Assembly: GCF_900095795.1 (NCBI RefSeq) | Contig: NZ_LT608328.1 | Location: forward strand, 3,465,001 to 3,529,000 | Origin: Petrimonas mucosa | GTDB taxonomy: Bacteria > Bacteroidota > Bacteroidia > Bacteroidales > Dysgonomonadaceae | Direction: 5' to 3' | DNA length: 64,000 nucleotides | In this document: piece after piece, positions 25,811 through 35,540 of the stretch | Numbering within the stretch: the first letter of the stretch is position 1 | Layout of the letters: each line of letters begins with the position of its first letter | Made by a program: the position numbers and the translations under genes | The notes under the pieces: generated by a model | What the model was told of the DNA's origin: nothing | Seen by the model: the letters and a program-made list of their open reading frames with translations, nothing else | The model's database searches: none

Positions 25811-27460
25811 ATGCAAGAAAACAAAGAAAATCCGAACGAGCTTCTCGAACTCCTTTTGGAGAAATGCGACCGTTTATACCAGGAGAACATGCTCCTGAAG
25901 GGTAAACTGGAAGATCGCACGGATGTTGATGCATTAAAATCCTCTTACGAGAAAACCCTGTCCGAGAAGGATACCAGGATCGTCGACCTGGAAAAGCAGG
26001 TAGCTTATCTCAGGCGCCGCATATGGGGTAAATCCAGCGAGCGTTATATCCAGGCAGATCCACAGCAACGACGAATAGACTTTGACGGCCTTGACCTGTT
26101 GCCCGGGGAAATAGAGCTTGCAGAGGCAGCCAGGGAAGAGATAGAAGCCTTCAGGGAAAGACGCGTGAAGGAGCGGGTGAAACGAAAACCGGTTCGCAAG
26201 CCTTTACCCGAAGACCTACCTCGTATTGAGGAGCACCTTTACCCCGCTGAAATTAGTGACAACAAGGATGCATGGACCGAGCTGGAGCCCGAGATCACCG
26301 AAGTGCTGGAGTATGAACCCGGGAAATGCTATGTCAGGAAGATTGTCCGTCATAAATATGTTTTAAAAAACAAGCCATCACAGGAGTCTGGAGAGGAGCC
26401 TTCTCCCATTGTTACGGCATCCCTGCCGACAAGATACCGGCCTATCGCACGCAGCTATGCCGGAGCCTCACTTTTGGCGGAGCTGATGATAAACAAGTAT
26501 GTAAATCATCTCCCTTTTTACCGCCAGATACAGATGATGAAGCAGATGGGTGCCAATCTGCCACCACCCACGGTCAATGATTGGTTCAAAGATACGGCCG
26601 ATTTACTAAGACCGCTTTATTATCGTCTCAAGGAGCTCGTTCTTGCCACCGATTACATCCAGGTGGACGAGACAACCGTGCCCGTGATCAATAACGAGAA
26701 GCATAAAACCGTCAATGGATACATGTGGATGGTGCGTTCCGTCATGGACTCACAGCTCTTCTTCCATTATGACCATGGTTCAAGGGCCCAGAATGTTGCC
26801 TTGTCCCTGTTGAAAGACTTCAGTGGTGCCATGCAGACGGACGGGTACGGCGTGTACAAGATCTACGAGCAGAAACTGGGCGTACTGCCCCTTGGATGTT
26901 GGGCCCATGCCAGAAGGAAGTTTGAAGAGTCATTGAAAAATGACAGGTCCAGGGCCGAATATGCCCTTGAGCAGATCGGCCTTCTCTACGAGGTGGAAAG
27001 GGAAGCCGATGATAAGAAACTCTCTTGCCAGGAGAGGGCGAATCTCAGGGAGAGTCATGCTTACCCCATCATGGTTGCCTTTGAAAAGTGGCTGGTGCGT
27101 GAATATGAAAAGGTTCTGCCCAAGAGCCCGATAGGAAAGGCGATAAAGTACACTTATGACATCTACCACCGTTTGACACGTTACCACCTGGATGGCAGAT
27201 ACCGCATTGACAATAATCTCGCCGAAAACAGCCTGAGAGGCCTGGCCCTGGGAAGAAAGAATTACCTTTTTTGCGGTAACCATGATGCTGCCGAGGATGC
27301 TGCAGTCATGTATTCATTGCTGGGGTGCTGCAAGGCTGCCGATGTGAACTTCCGTGACTGGATGGTTTATGTGCTGAGTCGTATCCACGACTATGACGAA
27401 GACTACACCAGAGATCTTGCAGAACTGCTCCCGGGCAACTACTCCAGGAGAAACCCCTAA
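25811..27460 (+). CDS. tnpC: IS66-family DDE transposase TnpC
   Basis: A 549-residue transposase. An N-terminal coiled coil (residues about 1-70) leads into VAYLRRRIWGKSSERYI, then a zinc-finger-like/linker segment with PEITEVLEYEPGKCYVRKIV. The catalytic core has DYIQVDETTVPVINNEK (first Asp), MQTDGYGVYKIYEQ (second Asp) and YRIDNNLAENSLRGLALGRK (Glu). LFCGNHDAAEDAAVMYSLL is the typical C-terminus. The gene is intact, unlike its counterpart at 49893-51411. Confidence 0.97.
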   Translation: MQENKENPNELLELLLEKCDRLYQENMLLKGKLEDRTDVDALKSSYEKTLSEKDTRIVDLEKQVAYLRRRIWGKSSERYIQADPQQRRIDFDGLDLLPGEIELAEAAREEIEAFRERRVKERVKRKPVRKPLPEDLPRIEEHLYPAEISDNKDAWTELEPEITEVLEYEPGKCYVRKIVRHKYVLKNKPSQESGEEPSPIVTASLPTRYRPIARSYAGASLLAELMINKYVNHLPFYRQIQMMKQMGANLPPPTVNDWFKDTADLLRPLYYRLKELVLATDYIQVDETTVPVINNEKHKTVNGYMWMVRSVMDSQLFFHYDHGSRAQNVALSLLKDFSGAMQTDGYGVYKIYEQKLGVLPLGCWAHARRKFEESLKNDRSRAEYALEQIGLLYEVEREADDKKLSCQERANLRESHAYPIMVAFEKWLVREYEKVLPKSPIGKAIKYTYDIYHRLTRYHLDGRYRIDNNLAENSLRGLALGRKNYLFCGNHDAAEDAAVMYSLLGCCKAADVNFRDWMVYVLSRIHDYDEDYTRDLAELLPGNYSRRNP

Positions 27461-27560
27461 AAACTCCACATCGACTCCGAATGTTTTGGAGGTTTTTGAA
27501 AGTCCACTTTCTTAGACCAGGAAATCATAGAATCAAATACGGACATCACCGAATGCTTAC

Positions 27561-28219
27561 AACGCAATAGAAGTCAAGAAGAGGAGATCGCGCTGGATTT
27601 TCTGGCCTCCGGTATTGACGTTTTTATAGGGGGAGGAGTCGATTTTTTCACCAAACGGGAGGACGGGCGCGATTTAATCAACGAATTCACTCGCCAAGGA
27701 TACGCCGTTAAACAGGACTTGGAAGAGATCCGCTCGTTTGAAGGCTCCAAACTGCTTGGACTCACCGCACCGAGAGCCAATGGTAGGCTAAGCGATCGCG
27801 GCGACATGCTTCCCATTTCAACGGAAACGGCTATCAACGTATTAAAGCAAAACGAAAAAGGCTTCTTCCTAATGGTTGAAGGTTCGTTTATCGATTCAGG
27901 AGGGCATGCCAATAACACGATCCAAATCGTGGAAGAGGTGTTGGATCTGGATCGTGCGATCGGGAAAGCACTCGATTTTGCAGCAAAAGATGGCCAAACA
28001 TTAATCGTTGTAGCGTCGGATCACGAAACAGGAGGCATGACAATTAACGGGGGCTCGTTTGAAAGCGGCATGGTAAAAGGGGAATTTACAACAGGTGGCC
28101 ACACCGGTGTCATGACCCCCATTTTCGCGTACGGGCCAGGGGCTTCGGAATTCGGGGGAATTATGGAAAATACAGACATCCACGCGAAAATCTATAAATT
28201 ACTTTTCGGAGAAAAATAA
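27561..28219 (+). pseudogene. Alkaline phosphatase, C-terminal fragment (split by IS66)
   Basis: Continuation of the phosphatase gene, with no start of its own. The frame picks up at the target duplication (CGC AAT) and reads RSQEEEIALDFLASGIDVFI. Metal and active-site motifs follow: FFLMVEGSFIDSGGHANN, LIVVASDHETGGM and TGGHTGVMTPIFAYGPG, which supply Glu, Asp and His ligands. Together with the first fragment it makes a complete enzyme of about 386 residues that would cleave phosphate monoesters in the periplasm. As interrupted here it should be inactive. It ends 4 bp from the convergent gene on the other strand. Confidence 0.92.
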
Positions 28220-28223
28220 CACT

Positions 28224-29678
28224 TTACAAGGTACCTCCAATTTCCGCTACATACACTTCAAGTGCACCCAGCGTTTTTTTACTTACCCCATCCACGTTAA
28301 GGGAAACAGGGGTGGTTTTACTCGTGTTTGTAGCGATGATGTACTTTTTTCCTTTGTCCCCTTTTATCATCACATGAAGGTCGTTTATAATGGTTGACTC
28401 GGTAGTGTTCATTTTGAAAATGTGCACGTTTTCATTGAGTTCTATCAGCATGGGGGTTAATGCATCAAAAACGTACGGTTCTTTCGTAGTATCACTCCAA
28501 AACATAACACCTGTTGCCCCGTGTACAATGGAAGTATATATTTGGCATTTTACTTCATTTACATAATCTTCCGCCGACATGCTTGCAGGTTTTGAATAAC
28601 CGTTGCCATCAAAATATATCCAAACAGGCATATCCCCCACCCCGGCCCTTATCGCGTCCACCGTGATACCTGATAAAATAGGGTACCTGAAAAAATCGTT
28701 GTAAGCATTTAATGAAAAGAGATTCCCACTATTTTTATACGCTGCAGCAATCTGCTTAACGTTTTCGAACCACATTTTTTTGTAAGATTCAAAATCAATA
28801 TTGTTGTAGGAATATCGTCCATTTCTGTCGAAATTATACACAGGAGTGCCGTCATATGCTTCAAAAAAACCTAATAACGGTATTGTTTTATTGGCTCTAG
28901 CCTCTTCGCTCAACAGCTCGTAAGGTGGGTCTTCAGGCATCGACGAGTGCTCCTTTAGGTAGTTCTGCTCAAAAAAGAAAGCACTCCCCCTACCGTGCCC
29001 TAAAAGGTCGACAAGCACAAGGGGGTCGTTCTCTTTTTTCTTTATTCTATCATATAACTTTTCTCCTATCGAAGGAGGAGTGTAGTAGTGCCCCAAACCG
29101 CCCAGTGCTATCTCGTCTATCGTATTATATTCCAAATCAAAGTTCCTAAATTTGTTTTTAAGAACATCTATTCCATTATCAAGCTCAGCCACCAAATTCA
29201 CATTATTAACATTTTGTTTCAGGAACTGAGTTCCATAATAATCTTTGTCAACCCCCTGTGGTATATTTTGTTTAGCCAAGTAATTCTGAATTCTCCACCT
29301 TAAATAGTTGCTAGGTATCAAGATTTTATCAGACATGTAAGGTTTAACGAACTTATCATCAATAATAATGGTGTTAACATGAGCCGTTTTTTCTTTGAAA
29401 ATAGCTTCGTTTCTACTATCGGGGTCCGGATCGCGATGATGAAGATAGCCCGGGAAGTTGTAGTGTACAATACCGAAAAACTTTTCGCCTCTCCCCGATA
29501 GGTTGTTCTTCCTGTACACCCAGCTTTCAGTATCCTTTATTTCAGGTTTAGGATTTTTATCAGGATCTGTTTTGTTATCAACTATCTCTTTATCAGCGCA
29601 TGAAATATTAATTGATAAAAACAGCATCGCCGCTGTAAAAATCAATGTTATTCTAATAAATCTGTTTATTGTTTTCAT
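28224..29678 (-). CDS. PUL lipoprotein, possible (beta/alpha)-barrel glycoside hydrolase of unknown family
   Basis: Last gene of the - strand PUL. From the ATG at 29678 it encodes 484 residues with a lipoprotein leader (ILIFTAAMLFLSINISC is close to the lipobox) and an acidic linker. A region with HVNTIIIDDKF, DPLVLVDLLGHGRGSAFFF, IPLLGFFEAYDGTPV and MPVWIYFDGNGYSKP resembles alternating strands of a TIM barrel, with TGVMFWSDTTKEPYVFDAL near the end and a small C-terminal beta domain. I do not recognise a CAZy family. Position at the end of a GH-rich operon supports a glycan-related role. An upstream in-frame start at 29747 lacks a good leader. Confidence 0.7.
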   Translation of the reverse strand: MKTINRFIRITLIFTAAMLFLSINISCADKEIVDNKTDPDKNPKPEIKDTESWVYRKNNLSGRGEKFFGIVHYNFPGYLHHRDPDPDSRNEAIFKEKTAHVNTIIIDDKFVKPYMSDKILIPSNYLRWRIQNYLAKQNIPQGVDKDYYGTQFLKQNVNNVNLVAELDNGIDVLKNKFRNFDLEYNTIDEIALGGLGHYYTPPSIGEKLYDRIKKKENDPLVLVDLLGHGRGSAFFFEQNYLKEHSSMPEDPPYELLSEEARANKTIPLLGFFEAYDGTPVYNFDRNGRYSYNNIDFESYKKMWFENVKQIAAAYKNSGNLFSLNAYNDFFRYPILSGITVDAIRAGVGDMPVWIYFDGNGYSKPASMSAEDYVNEVKCQIYTSIVHGATGVMFWSDTTKEPYVFDALTPMLIELNENVHIFKMNTTESTIINDLHVMIKGDKGKKYIIATNTSKTTPVSLNVDGVSKKTLGALEVYVAEIGGTL

Positions 29679-29766
29679 TGCATATTTTATTTTACGTGCA
29701 CGACTAATAAAATGGAATCGGGCGCTGTTTACTTGCATCTTAAGCAATTAGTTGAACGGACAAACT

Positions 29767-29797
29767 GAAAACGATGGCTAAGCAAACCATCGTTTTC
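29767..29797. terminator. Intergenic hairpin between two PUL lipoprotein genes
   Basis: A perfect 11-bp stem: GAAAACGATGG (29767-29777) and CCATCGTTTTC (29787-29797) with a 9-base loop. It sits in the 147-bp gap between two - strand genes. A T-rich run follows on the + strand side only, so for the PUL transcript it may act as a processing or attenuation hairpin. Confidence 0.6.
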
Positions 29798-29825
29798 AAT
29801 TTTTAATTAATACCGTTCTAACTCT

Positions 29826-30491
29826 TTAAGGGTAATCTGTAAAATATAGCTGTCCCCCGTTAGTACCATCACTAAACACGATGTAATTTGAATCAGTGTC
29901 GGCTCGTAGCACTTTAAACGTTGTTAAATCGTTTTCTTCAGGCTCAATGTCACCACCGATAATTCTAATTTTAGCGCCGGTTTTTTCCCCTTCAGAAAAC
30001 CCACCGGTCCATGTGAGTATATATTGAACATTGGCGTTAGTGATGTCAGTCAAAACCACAACACCCGGCATCACTGTAAGTCCGGCTCCCCCGGCTCTAT
30101 CGAATCGAACATTCTGTCCTTTCCAAGTAAATGTGGGTGTAGTTGGAGTTACCACCGATACTACGACATCAATTGTAGCTGTTTTGCCAAGTGCATCAGT
30201 AACTGTAATAACAGCGGTGCCTTCATTTTTACCGATTATTGTTATTACAGCTCCGGTACCTTCGTTAGATGCAGTTGCAATATTTTCATCCGAAGATTCT
30301 ACACTATAACCACCGTTTCCGTTTCTAACATGAACAGTTGCAGAAGCCAACTCTGTTGATATAAGATTCAAATACACTTCATTAGACACCAACTCAAGAT
30401 CCATGATTGGCCTCACGAACTCTTCCGCTTCACATGCCGTAAACAGGAGAATTAGGCTTAATCCCAATATATTATAAATTGTTTTTTTCAT
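29826..30491 (-). CDS. PUL lipoprotein with Ig-like (BIG-type) domain
   Basis: A 221-residue lipoprotein; the leader ends LILLFTACEAEEF, with an acidic patch right after the Cys that matches the surface-export signal of Bacteroidota lipoproteins. Residues about 40-110 have a bacterial Ig-like pattern (VESSDENIATASNEGTGAVI, then NEGTAVITVTDALGKTATI). The last 100 residues (FTWKGQNVRF to GQLYFTDYP) are beta-rich and unknown. It lies 31 bp after the repeat-rich protein gene. Probably a surface glycan-binding protein in the position often held by SusE/SusF-like proteins. Confidence 0.72.
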   Translation of the reverse strand: MKKTIYNILGLSLILLFTACEAEEFVRPIMDLELVSNEVYLNLISTELASATVHVRNGNGGYSVESSDENIATASNEGTGAVITIIGKNEGTAVITVTDALGKTATIDVVVSVVTPTTPTFTWKGQNVRFDRAGGAGLTVMPGVVVLTDITNANVQYILTWTGGFSEGEKTGAKIRIIGGDIEPEENDLTTFKVLRADTDSNYIVFSDGTNGGQLYFTDYP

Positions 30492-30522
30492 TTTGTTTGT
30501 TATTTCGTATTATAAAATCTTG

Positions 30523-32409
30523 TTACTTTTGAACGATAATTCTCATCATATAGGTACCATCTTCGCTTGTTGCTTTTACTTCAATCGCACCCGATTGATC
30601 GGTCAACTCGTAAGTATACTCTTCATCCATCTCTACTTCTACATCGTTTACAAATAACTTGGTGAAATGTGAAAGATACTCCTCGGGGCCCACGAGAGTT
30701 ACATAGTTTCCAATGACGCTTATTGTAGGCATCTCTAACCAATTGAATACATCTCCGGCGGGCATTACAGTTATAGTAATTGTTTTTGTAAAGGGTTTAA
30801 AGTTATCATTACCCTCTTGCGTGGCGGTAATTTTCACATCACCGTGTCTTAGCGTACTCACCTTATTTCCATCAAGAGTTGCAATTGCATCTTTTCCTGC
30901 TTCAATAGTGTAAGTTACTGCAAGACCCTGATCTGTTTTTTCAGGTAGTAAAATTTCATTCGCTTGATATGTCTCGATATCTTCCAGTGCAGACAATGTT
31001 TGATCTCTCAAAGGAATGCTGGAAGCTGTTAGAGTGTTGCCAGCAGCGTCTTTAACTACATAGTTTTTAGCATTGGCCATAGTAATATGATCATTGATTG
31101 CTAAATTGCCATCTGCACCATCTAAATTTATCAAAGTTATATTTCCAGGCGTTTTTGAACTTCTATCTGCTAACTTATTAATTACACTTGTAATATTTTC
31201 AATAGAAAGATTATTTCCGGCGATATTCAAATCTTCTATCAATTCCAAATAATTAGCTGTCAGTTTTAAATCATTTAATTTATTGTTTGATAAATCTATC
31301 GATGAAGTATAGTTATAGAAAACATTTTGCAAGTAATCAAACTTTGTTAACTCATTGCCTGATAATTTAATACCTTTAATACGCCCGTAAACAGTTATAT
31401 TTTGACTTTCAATAGTATAAGTAGCATCTGAACCGAAAGTGGTAACAGCTTCACCGCTATCTTTTGTTCCATTACCGTTTAAATCTATCCAGATGGAGTT
31501 TTTATCTAACTCCTCGGCATCAATATTAAGAGAAATCTGTGAACCCACCTCTTTCTCAGTGGTAAATGATATCTTGTAGCGATCGGTGACTTGTGAAATA
31601 TCAGTAACTGGTGTAGTTCCGGTTCTTACATCCATGGCAACCCATCTACTATTTTTGAATATTGGATGATCCACGTGATGTTGATGTACCTGATTACCTT
31701 CAGGAGTTGATGCACCAGCATTTGAATTAACAAAGTAGAAGTTGCCAGTACCAGTTGTACCCGGTTGTGCAGGTAAATGTTCAAGGATATGGTCAATATT
31801 TTCTGATGAAATAAAATTGCGAGAAAAATTAAACTGTCTCAAAACAGGATACTCTCCACTCATTAAAATACCCGTTAAATTATTACCGTCAACGTTTAAT
31901 TGTTGCATTTTAGACATATTTGATACATCTAAAACTCCCCCAAATCCGTTATTCTGGGCTTGGATATGATAAAATTCGGTCTGACCCGTTAAATCTAATT
32001 CTTTGATTTGGTTATTCTGTATGTTTAAATAAGTCATACCGGGATTCTTTGTAATATCAATAGAAGTAAGACCTCCATTATACGCTCCAAACTGTGTTAC
32101 TTTTCCATATATATTCACTGTTTGGGTTTCTAATTTATAGTTTACCTGTCTATCACTACCCCAGTTGCCCCATCTCTTACCTGCTGCTTCTATAGCATCT
32201 TTAACCCCTTCATTTGCATCACGAACTCCGTTGTTATTCAAGTCGATCCAAATACTCTCTTTATCACCATCAAGTGCATCAAAAGTGAGGGTAATATTAG
32301 ATCCCACAGTTTTAGTTGTGATAAACGTGATACTTGGCTCTTCTTGTCCAAAGGCTAGCCCGGAAATTGACAAGAATAAAATAAAAGCTAATAGTTGTAT
32401 CTTTTTCAT
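30523..32409 (-). CDS. Large secreted repeat protein with LRR-like and Ca-loop-like segments
   Basis: From ATG 32409 this gives 628 residues with a signal peptide (MKKIQLLAFILFLSISGLAF). The protein has two related halves. Each starts with a TxKxVGSxIxLxxDA strand and a calcium-loop-like motif (IDLNNNGVRDANEG and IDLNGNGTKDSGEA), then leucine-rich repeat units such as LTSIDITKNPGMTYLNIQNN and LEDLNIAGNNLSIENI. A beta domain with ATLDGNKVSTLRHGDVKITA and a C-terminal cadherin-like module follow. It is not an enzyme by any motif I can see; a surface glycan- or protein-binding role is likely. An in-frame start at 32436 adds nine residues. Confidence 0.7.
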   Translation of the reverse strand: MKKIQLLAFILFLSISGLAFGQEEPSITFITTKTVGSNITLTFDALDGDKESIWIDLNNNGVRDANEGVKDAIEAAGKRWGNWGSDRQVNYKLETQTVNIYGKVTQFGAYNGGLTSIDITKNPGMTYLNIQNNQIKELDLTGQTEFYHIQAQNNGFGGVLDVSNMSKMQQLNVDGNNLTGILMSGEYPVLRQFNFSRNFISSENIDHILEHLPAQPGTTGTGNFYFVNSNAGASTPEGNQVHQHHVDHPIFKNSRWVAMDVRTGTTPVTDISQVTDRYKISFTTEKEVGSQISLNIDAEELDKNSIWIDLNGNGTKDSGEAVTTFGSDATYTIESQNITVYGRIKGIKLSGNELTKFDYLQNVFYNYTSSIDLSNNKLNDLKLTANYLELIEDLNIAGNNLSIENITSVINKLADRSSKTPGNITLINLDGADGNLAINDHITMANAKNYVVKDAAGNTLTASSIPLRDQTLSALEDIETYQANEILLPEKTDQGLAVTYTIEAGKDAIATLDGNKVSTLRHGDVKITATQEGNDNFKPFTKTITITVMPAGDVFNWLEMPTISVIGNYVTLVGPEEYLSHFTKLFVNDVEVEMDEEYTYELTDQSGAIEVKATSEDGTYMMRIIVQK

Positions 32410-32466
32410 TTTCTTATAATTTAAATTTGTTTTCATCCATTTTATATGTAATGGTAAAGCTTCTTG

Positions 32467-34137
32467 TTATTTGTAATCTGTTAAAGAAAGTGGCATAAGC
32501 GTTGGAAATGTCCAAGTAAAATGATCTTTATAAACAATCGGCCTACTCCCTGCCACGTAATCCACATATTCTTGATTTTTGTATATACCATATAATGCTT
32601 CCATCAGGTTTCCCGGCCATTTAGTAGGGCTACCTTTTGTAGGATTATCATGCCACTCCCATTTGCTGGGATCTTTTACATGTTCTAAAAGGAAGTCTAC
32701 CGCCTTTTGGATGGATGCCCCTTCATTCGACTCCATCTCAAATATGTTTTCGCCCGTTATATTGTAAGCAATCCAAACTGCAGCGGTAAGAGGAGATAGC
32801 GAGAAGTAAGTGTACCACATTCCATCCGCGTTTCTCCCAACCTCTTCAGGCATATGTCCATCCGGCGCTATTTTTATGAAAAGGTCTGATTTGATGAGAC
32901 GAATATTTTCATTCACTTCCGCGTTATTTTCAGTTATCGATGCACTGAGTAATGAAGCATATCGTCCCCAGTCGGCCCAGTTGTTCTTTCTGTTTCGAAT
33001 GCTGTTCCCCGACTTTTGATACACCTCTTGTACCCATCTGTTAAACTGATTTTGCTCTACTACGCCCCATAGTTCAGTACCATTCATTAGTTCTGCCGCT
33101 ATCACTAATCCACATGCTGACCGTGCCATTGCTAATTGCCCATCATATCCTGAATAAGATTTATTAATTGTATACCAAGCTTTTAAAAAGTAGAGAGCCT
33201 TTTCGCCATACTTTGTATCGCCTGATAAACGGTAAGCCAAAGCCGTAGCATATGCTGCATAGGCATCATTATCCATGCCGGCCACATTTGCCCTGTGGGT
33301 TACCGGATCTTGATAGTAACCGGGAATATAAAAATCTGCTATTGCATTATGTTCCTGCTCACTATCAATGATCAAGTCGGCATCCTTAATTAAGCTTCTA
33401 TACGCGGTAGAATAGGGCTCAACTCTTCTTACAATGTTGTACTTCACGAATCTGAGCTGCTCAATCGGGTGCATATTATGTACACCCGCTACTTTTACCG
33501 CGGAAGGATCCAACGTTTGAAATGAAATTTTATCCAAATAAATTACATGGGAGTTATTGTCAATCACGTATGGCAAGACATCATATTTTGTGTTGGGCTT
33601 CAAGCCATCTACAATAACATCTGCCTGAAAGTTCTCATTTTTTACAGGGCTAGCCGAGGTAGCCGATGTTTCACTATAATGTACCCCCCATTCTTTGTAA
33701 GGCGCGACACGTGAAAAATTAACAATAGCAGAGTTTTCTGATATCATTATCGGGTCCAGCGTAACATTTGGAACCATCTGAGCAAGAGTCGTGAACTGTT
33801 TCTCAGATCCATACTGTATAGTGCCATCGTCAACAAAAGCCCGGTACCTGTAAGTTTTGTTAGGAACTAAATTGTTGAGCTGTACTCCAAAATCATTGCC
33901 CGATGTCATAGTGCGCTGAAACGGTTTGAATCCACTACCATCGTCGAGCTCTATTCCATATCGTGCAATAGTACCGCTCCCTTTGTCGATAATTTTCCCC
34001 TTGCACAAGGCAGTATGATCGGTTACTTCCGACGCTTCCAAAGTCTCAACTTTGGCTGATGTTACTGCCTCCGGTTTATCGCACGAAATGAACACGGCGA
34101 ATAGGCAAAGAGCAATATATTTGAATAAAATTTTCAT
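32467..34137 (-). CDS. Polysaccharide lyase-like lipoprotein (alginate-lyase superfamily) with N-terminal FN3-like domains
   Basis: A 556-residue lipoprotein (leader ending AVFISCDKPEAV). Residues about 25-210 form two FN3-like modules (GIELDDGSGFKPF, LNNLVPNKTYRYRAFVDDGT, LKPNTKYDVLPYVID). Residues about 220-556 are an all-helical (alpha/alpha)-toroid of alginate-lyase type: MDNDAYAAYATALAYRLSGD, YSGYDGQLAMARSACGLVIA, NNWADWGRYASLLSASI and GHMPEEVGRNADGMWYTYFS. The Asn/His/Tyr-rich segments fit a lyase that eliminates at a uronate. The specific polysaccharide cannot be read off. It lies 7 bp after the GH109-like gene. Confidence 0.78.
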   Translation of the reverse strand: MKILFKYIALCLFAVFISCDKPEAVTSAKVETLEASEVTDHTALCKGKIIDKGSGTIARYGIELDDGSGFKPFQRTMTSGNDFGVQLNNLVPNKTYRYRAFVDDGTIQYGSEKQFTTLAQMVPNVTLDPIMISENSAIVNFSRVAPYKEWGVHYSETSATSASPVKNENFQADVIVDGLKPNTKYDVLPYVIDNNSHVIYLDKISFQTLDPSAVKVAGVHNMHPIEQLRFVKYNIVRRVEPYSTAYRSLIKDADLIIDSEQEHNAIADFYIPGYYQDPVTHRANVAGMDNDAYAAYATALAYRLSGDTKYGEKALYFLKAWYTINKSYSGYDGQLAMARSACGLVIAAELMNGTELWGVVEQNQFNRWVQEVYQKSGNSIRNRKNNWADWGRYASLLSASITENNAEVNENIRLIKSDLFIKIAPDGHMPEEVGRNADGMWYTYFSLSPLTAAVWIAYNITGENIFEMESNEGASIQKAVDFLLEHVKDPSKWEWHDNPTKGSPTKWPGNLMEALYGIYKNQEYVDYVAGSRPIVYKDHFTWTFPTLMPLSLTDYK

Positions 34138-34144
34138 GTATCTT

Positions 34145-35515
34145 TTATTTCGCGAACTTCAATCCATCCAATTGATCCCAATCCCCTCGCGTAAAGTCGG
34201 GTATTCTCACCGGAATTCCTCCATTTGATGCTGATATTTCTGTAAGCTCAAAAAGGCACGACCATTCTGCTGCATCGTAAACATCTATGTCGAGAGGAAG
34301 GCCATTCTGCAAGCAGTAAATCAATCTATAATCCATTATGAAGTCCATGCCTCCATGTCCTCCCACGCTCTTTGCATACTCGCCAATCTCCGTTATAAAA
34401 GGGTGCTCATACTCTTTAATTAGCTTGTTATACTCGTCCTTTTTAAGAAAATTATGAGCATCCGGTTCAAGGGCGATCCCTGGATTGGGATACTTTTGAG
34501 CAAAACCTTTTGTTCCGCTCAATGTATGCAAGCGACTGTAAGGCCTGGGGCTGGTAACGTCATGCTGAATCATGATAGTTTTCCCTTTTTCAGTTTTGAT
34601 AATGGTGGTATTCATGTCGCCCATCTTGTACTCTTTTGCGGCTCTTTCTGAATCCTCTCCAAACTGATCTTTAAGATACTGAGTCATACCAAACTGATCG
34701 GATGAAACTGAAACCAGGTAGTTCATTTTATCGCCCCTGTGAATGTTCAAGGCCTGGCAAACGGGCCCCAACCCATGCGTGGGATAGGGATTGCCGGTGT
34801 AGTCTTCATAAAAGGGTGTACGCCAATTCGTGGTACTTCTTAGTTGTCCTCTAAGATCATGTATATAAGCACCTTCAACATGAACCAACTCTCCAAACAC
34901 CCCCTGCTGGGCCATGTTTAACGTGTTTAGTTCGAAGAAGTCGTAGCAGCAATTCTCTAAAATCGTGCAATGCAAACGCATTTTTTCAGCCGTATCTACC
35001 AGCTGCCAACACTCGTCCACGGATATTGCCGCGGGCACTTCAATGGCCACGTGCTTACCCTGTTCCATGGCATATACAGCCATGGGAGCATGGTTTGCCC
35101 AGTCTGTTGTAATATACACCAGATCTATGTCGTCTCTTTCAACAACTTCCCTCCAGGCATTTTCCCCCACGTATTCGTCTGCCGGGGGAAAGTCCCTACC
35201 TGTAATAATATCTTGTGTTCTTTTTACAGCACCCTCGCGTACATCGCAGATAGCTTTTATTTCTACACCCTCCATAAAGGTAAACCTGCGCGACGCTTTG
35301 GAGCCTCTGTTTCCTGTACCAATAATAGCTACCCGAACCGTGGGGATAGGGTCAACGGCAAGTTGTAATACATTGTTTTGACCAGCAGGACGAGGACCTC
35401 CTAAGTTGATATGTGCATCGGGTGGAGTATTTGCGTTTTGATTCTGTGTTGTACTACATGAAACAAAACTTAAAACTAATATTGATAATATGATATTTAA
35501 AATACTTCTCTTCAT
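34145..35515 (-). CDS. GH109-like alpha-N-acetylgalactosaminidase lipoprotein (Gfo/Idh/MocA fold)
   Basis: A 456-residue lipoprotein (LVLSFVSCSTT, Cys20). The NAD-binding loop is VRVAIIGTGNRGSKASRRF, and in place of EKP it has KHVAIEVPAAISVDE, the EVPAA form typical of GH109. Further GH109-like motifs are LENCCYDFFELNTLNM and NPYPTHGLGPVCQALNIHRG. Family members use a bound NAD+ to cleave alpha-linked GalNAc by an oxidation-elimination route. Together with the neighbouring GH123-like gene it suggests a GalNAc-containing substrate. Likely periplasmic or surface-attached. Confidence 0.87.
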   Translation of the reverse strand: MKRSILNIILSILVLSFVSCSTTQNQNANTPPDAHINLGGPRPAGQNNVLQLAVDPIPTVRVAIIGTGNRGSKASRRFTFMEGVEIKAICDVREGAVKRTQDIITGRDFPPADEYVGENAWREVVERDDIDLVYITTDWANHAPMAVYAMEQGKHVAIEVPAAISVDECWQLVDTAEKMRLHCTILENCCYDFFELNTLNMAQQGVFGELVHVEGAYIHDLRGQLRSTTNWRTPFYEDYTGNPYPTHGLGPVCQALNIHRGDKMNYLVSVSSDQFGMTQYLKDQFGEDSERAAKEYKMGDMNTTIIKTEKGKTIMIQHDVTSPRPYSRLHTLSGTKGFAQKYPNPGIALEPDAHNFLKKDEYNKLIKEYEHPFITEIGEYAKSVGGHGGMDFIMDYRLIYCLQNGLPLDIDVYDAAEWSCLFELTEISASNGGIPVRIPDFTRGDWDQLDGLKFAK

Positions 35516-35540
35516 ATTTTAGTAAGTCTTTTTTTCTATT

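Larger units (their letters stand above)
24947..27560 (+). mobile_element. IS66-family element, copy 1
   Basis: Intact 2614-bp element with three genes (TnpA, TnpB, TnpC type). The left end is GTAAGCATTCGGTAAACC and the right end, read inward, GTAAGCATTCGGTGATGTCC. It is flanked by an 8-bp target duplication AACGCAAT (24939-24946 and 27561-27568), the size expected for IS66. Taking out the element and one duplicate restores a continuous phosphatase reading frame (...HQRN-RSQEEE...), so insertion was precise and probably recent. Confidence 0.97.

Noticed and set aside
29503-29751. Small + strand frame opposite the leader of the PUL lipoprotein
   Set aside because: Hydrophobic only because it mirrors the signal peptide; there is no independent support.
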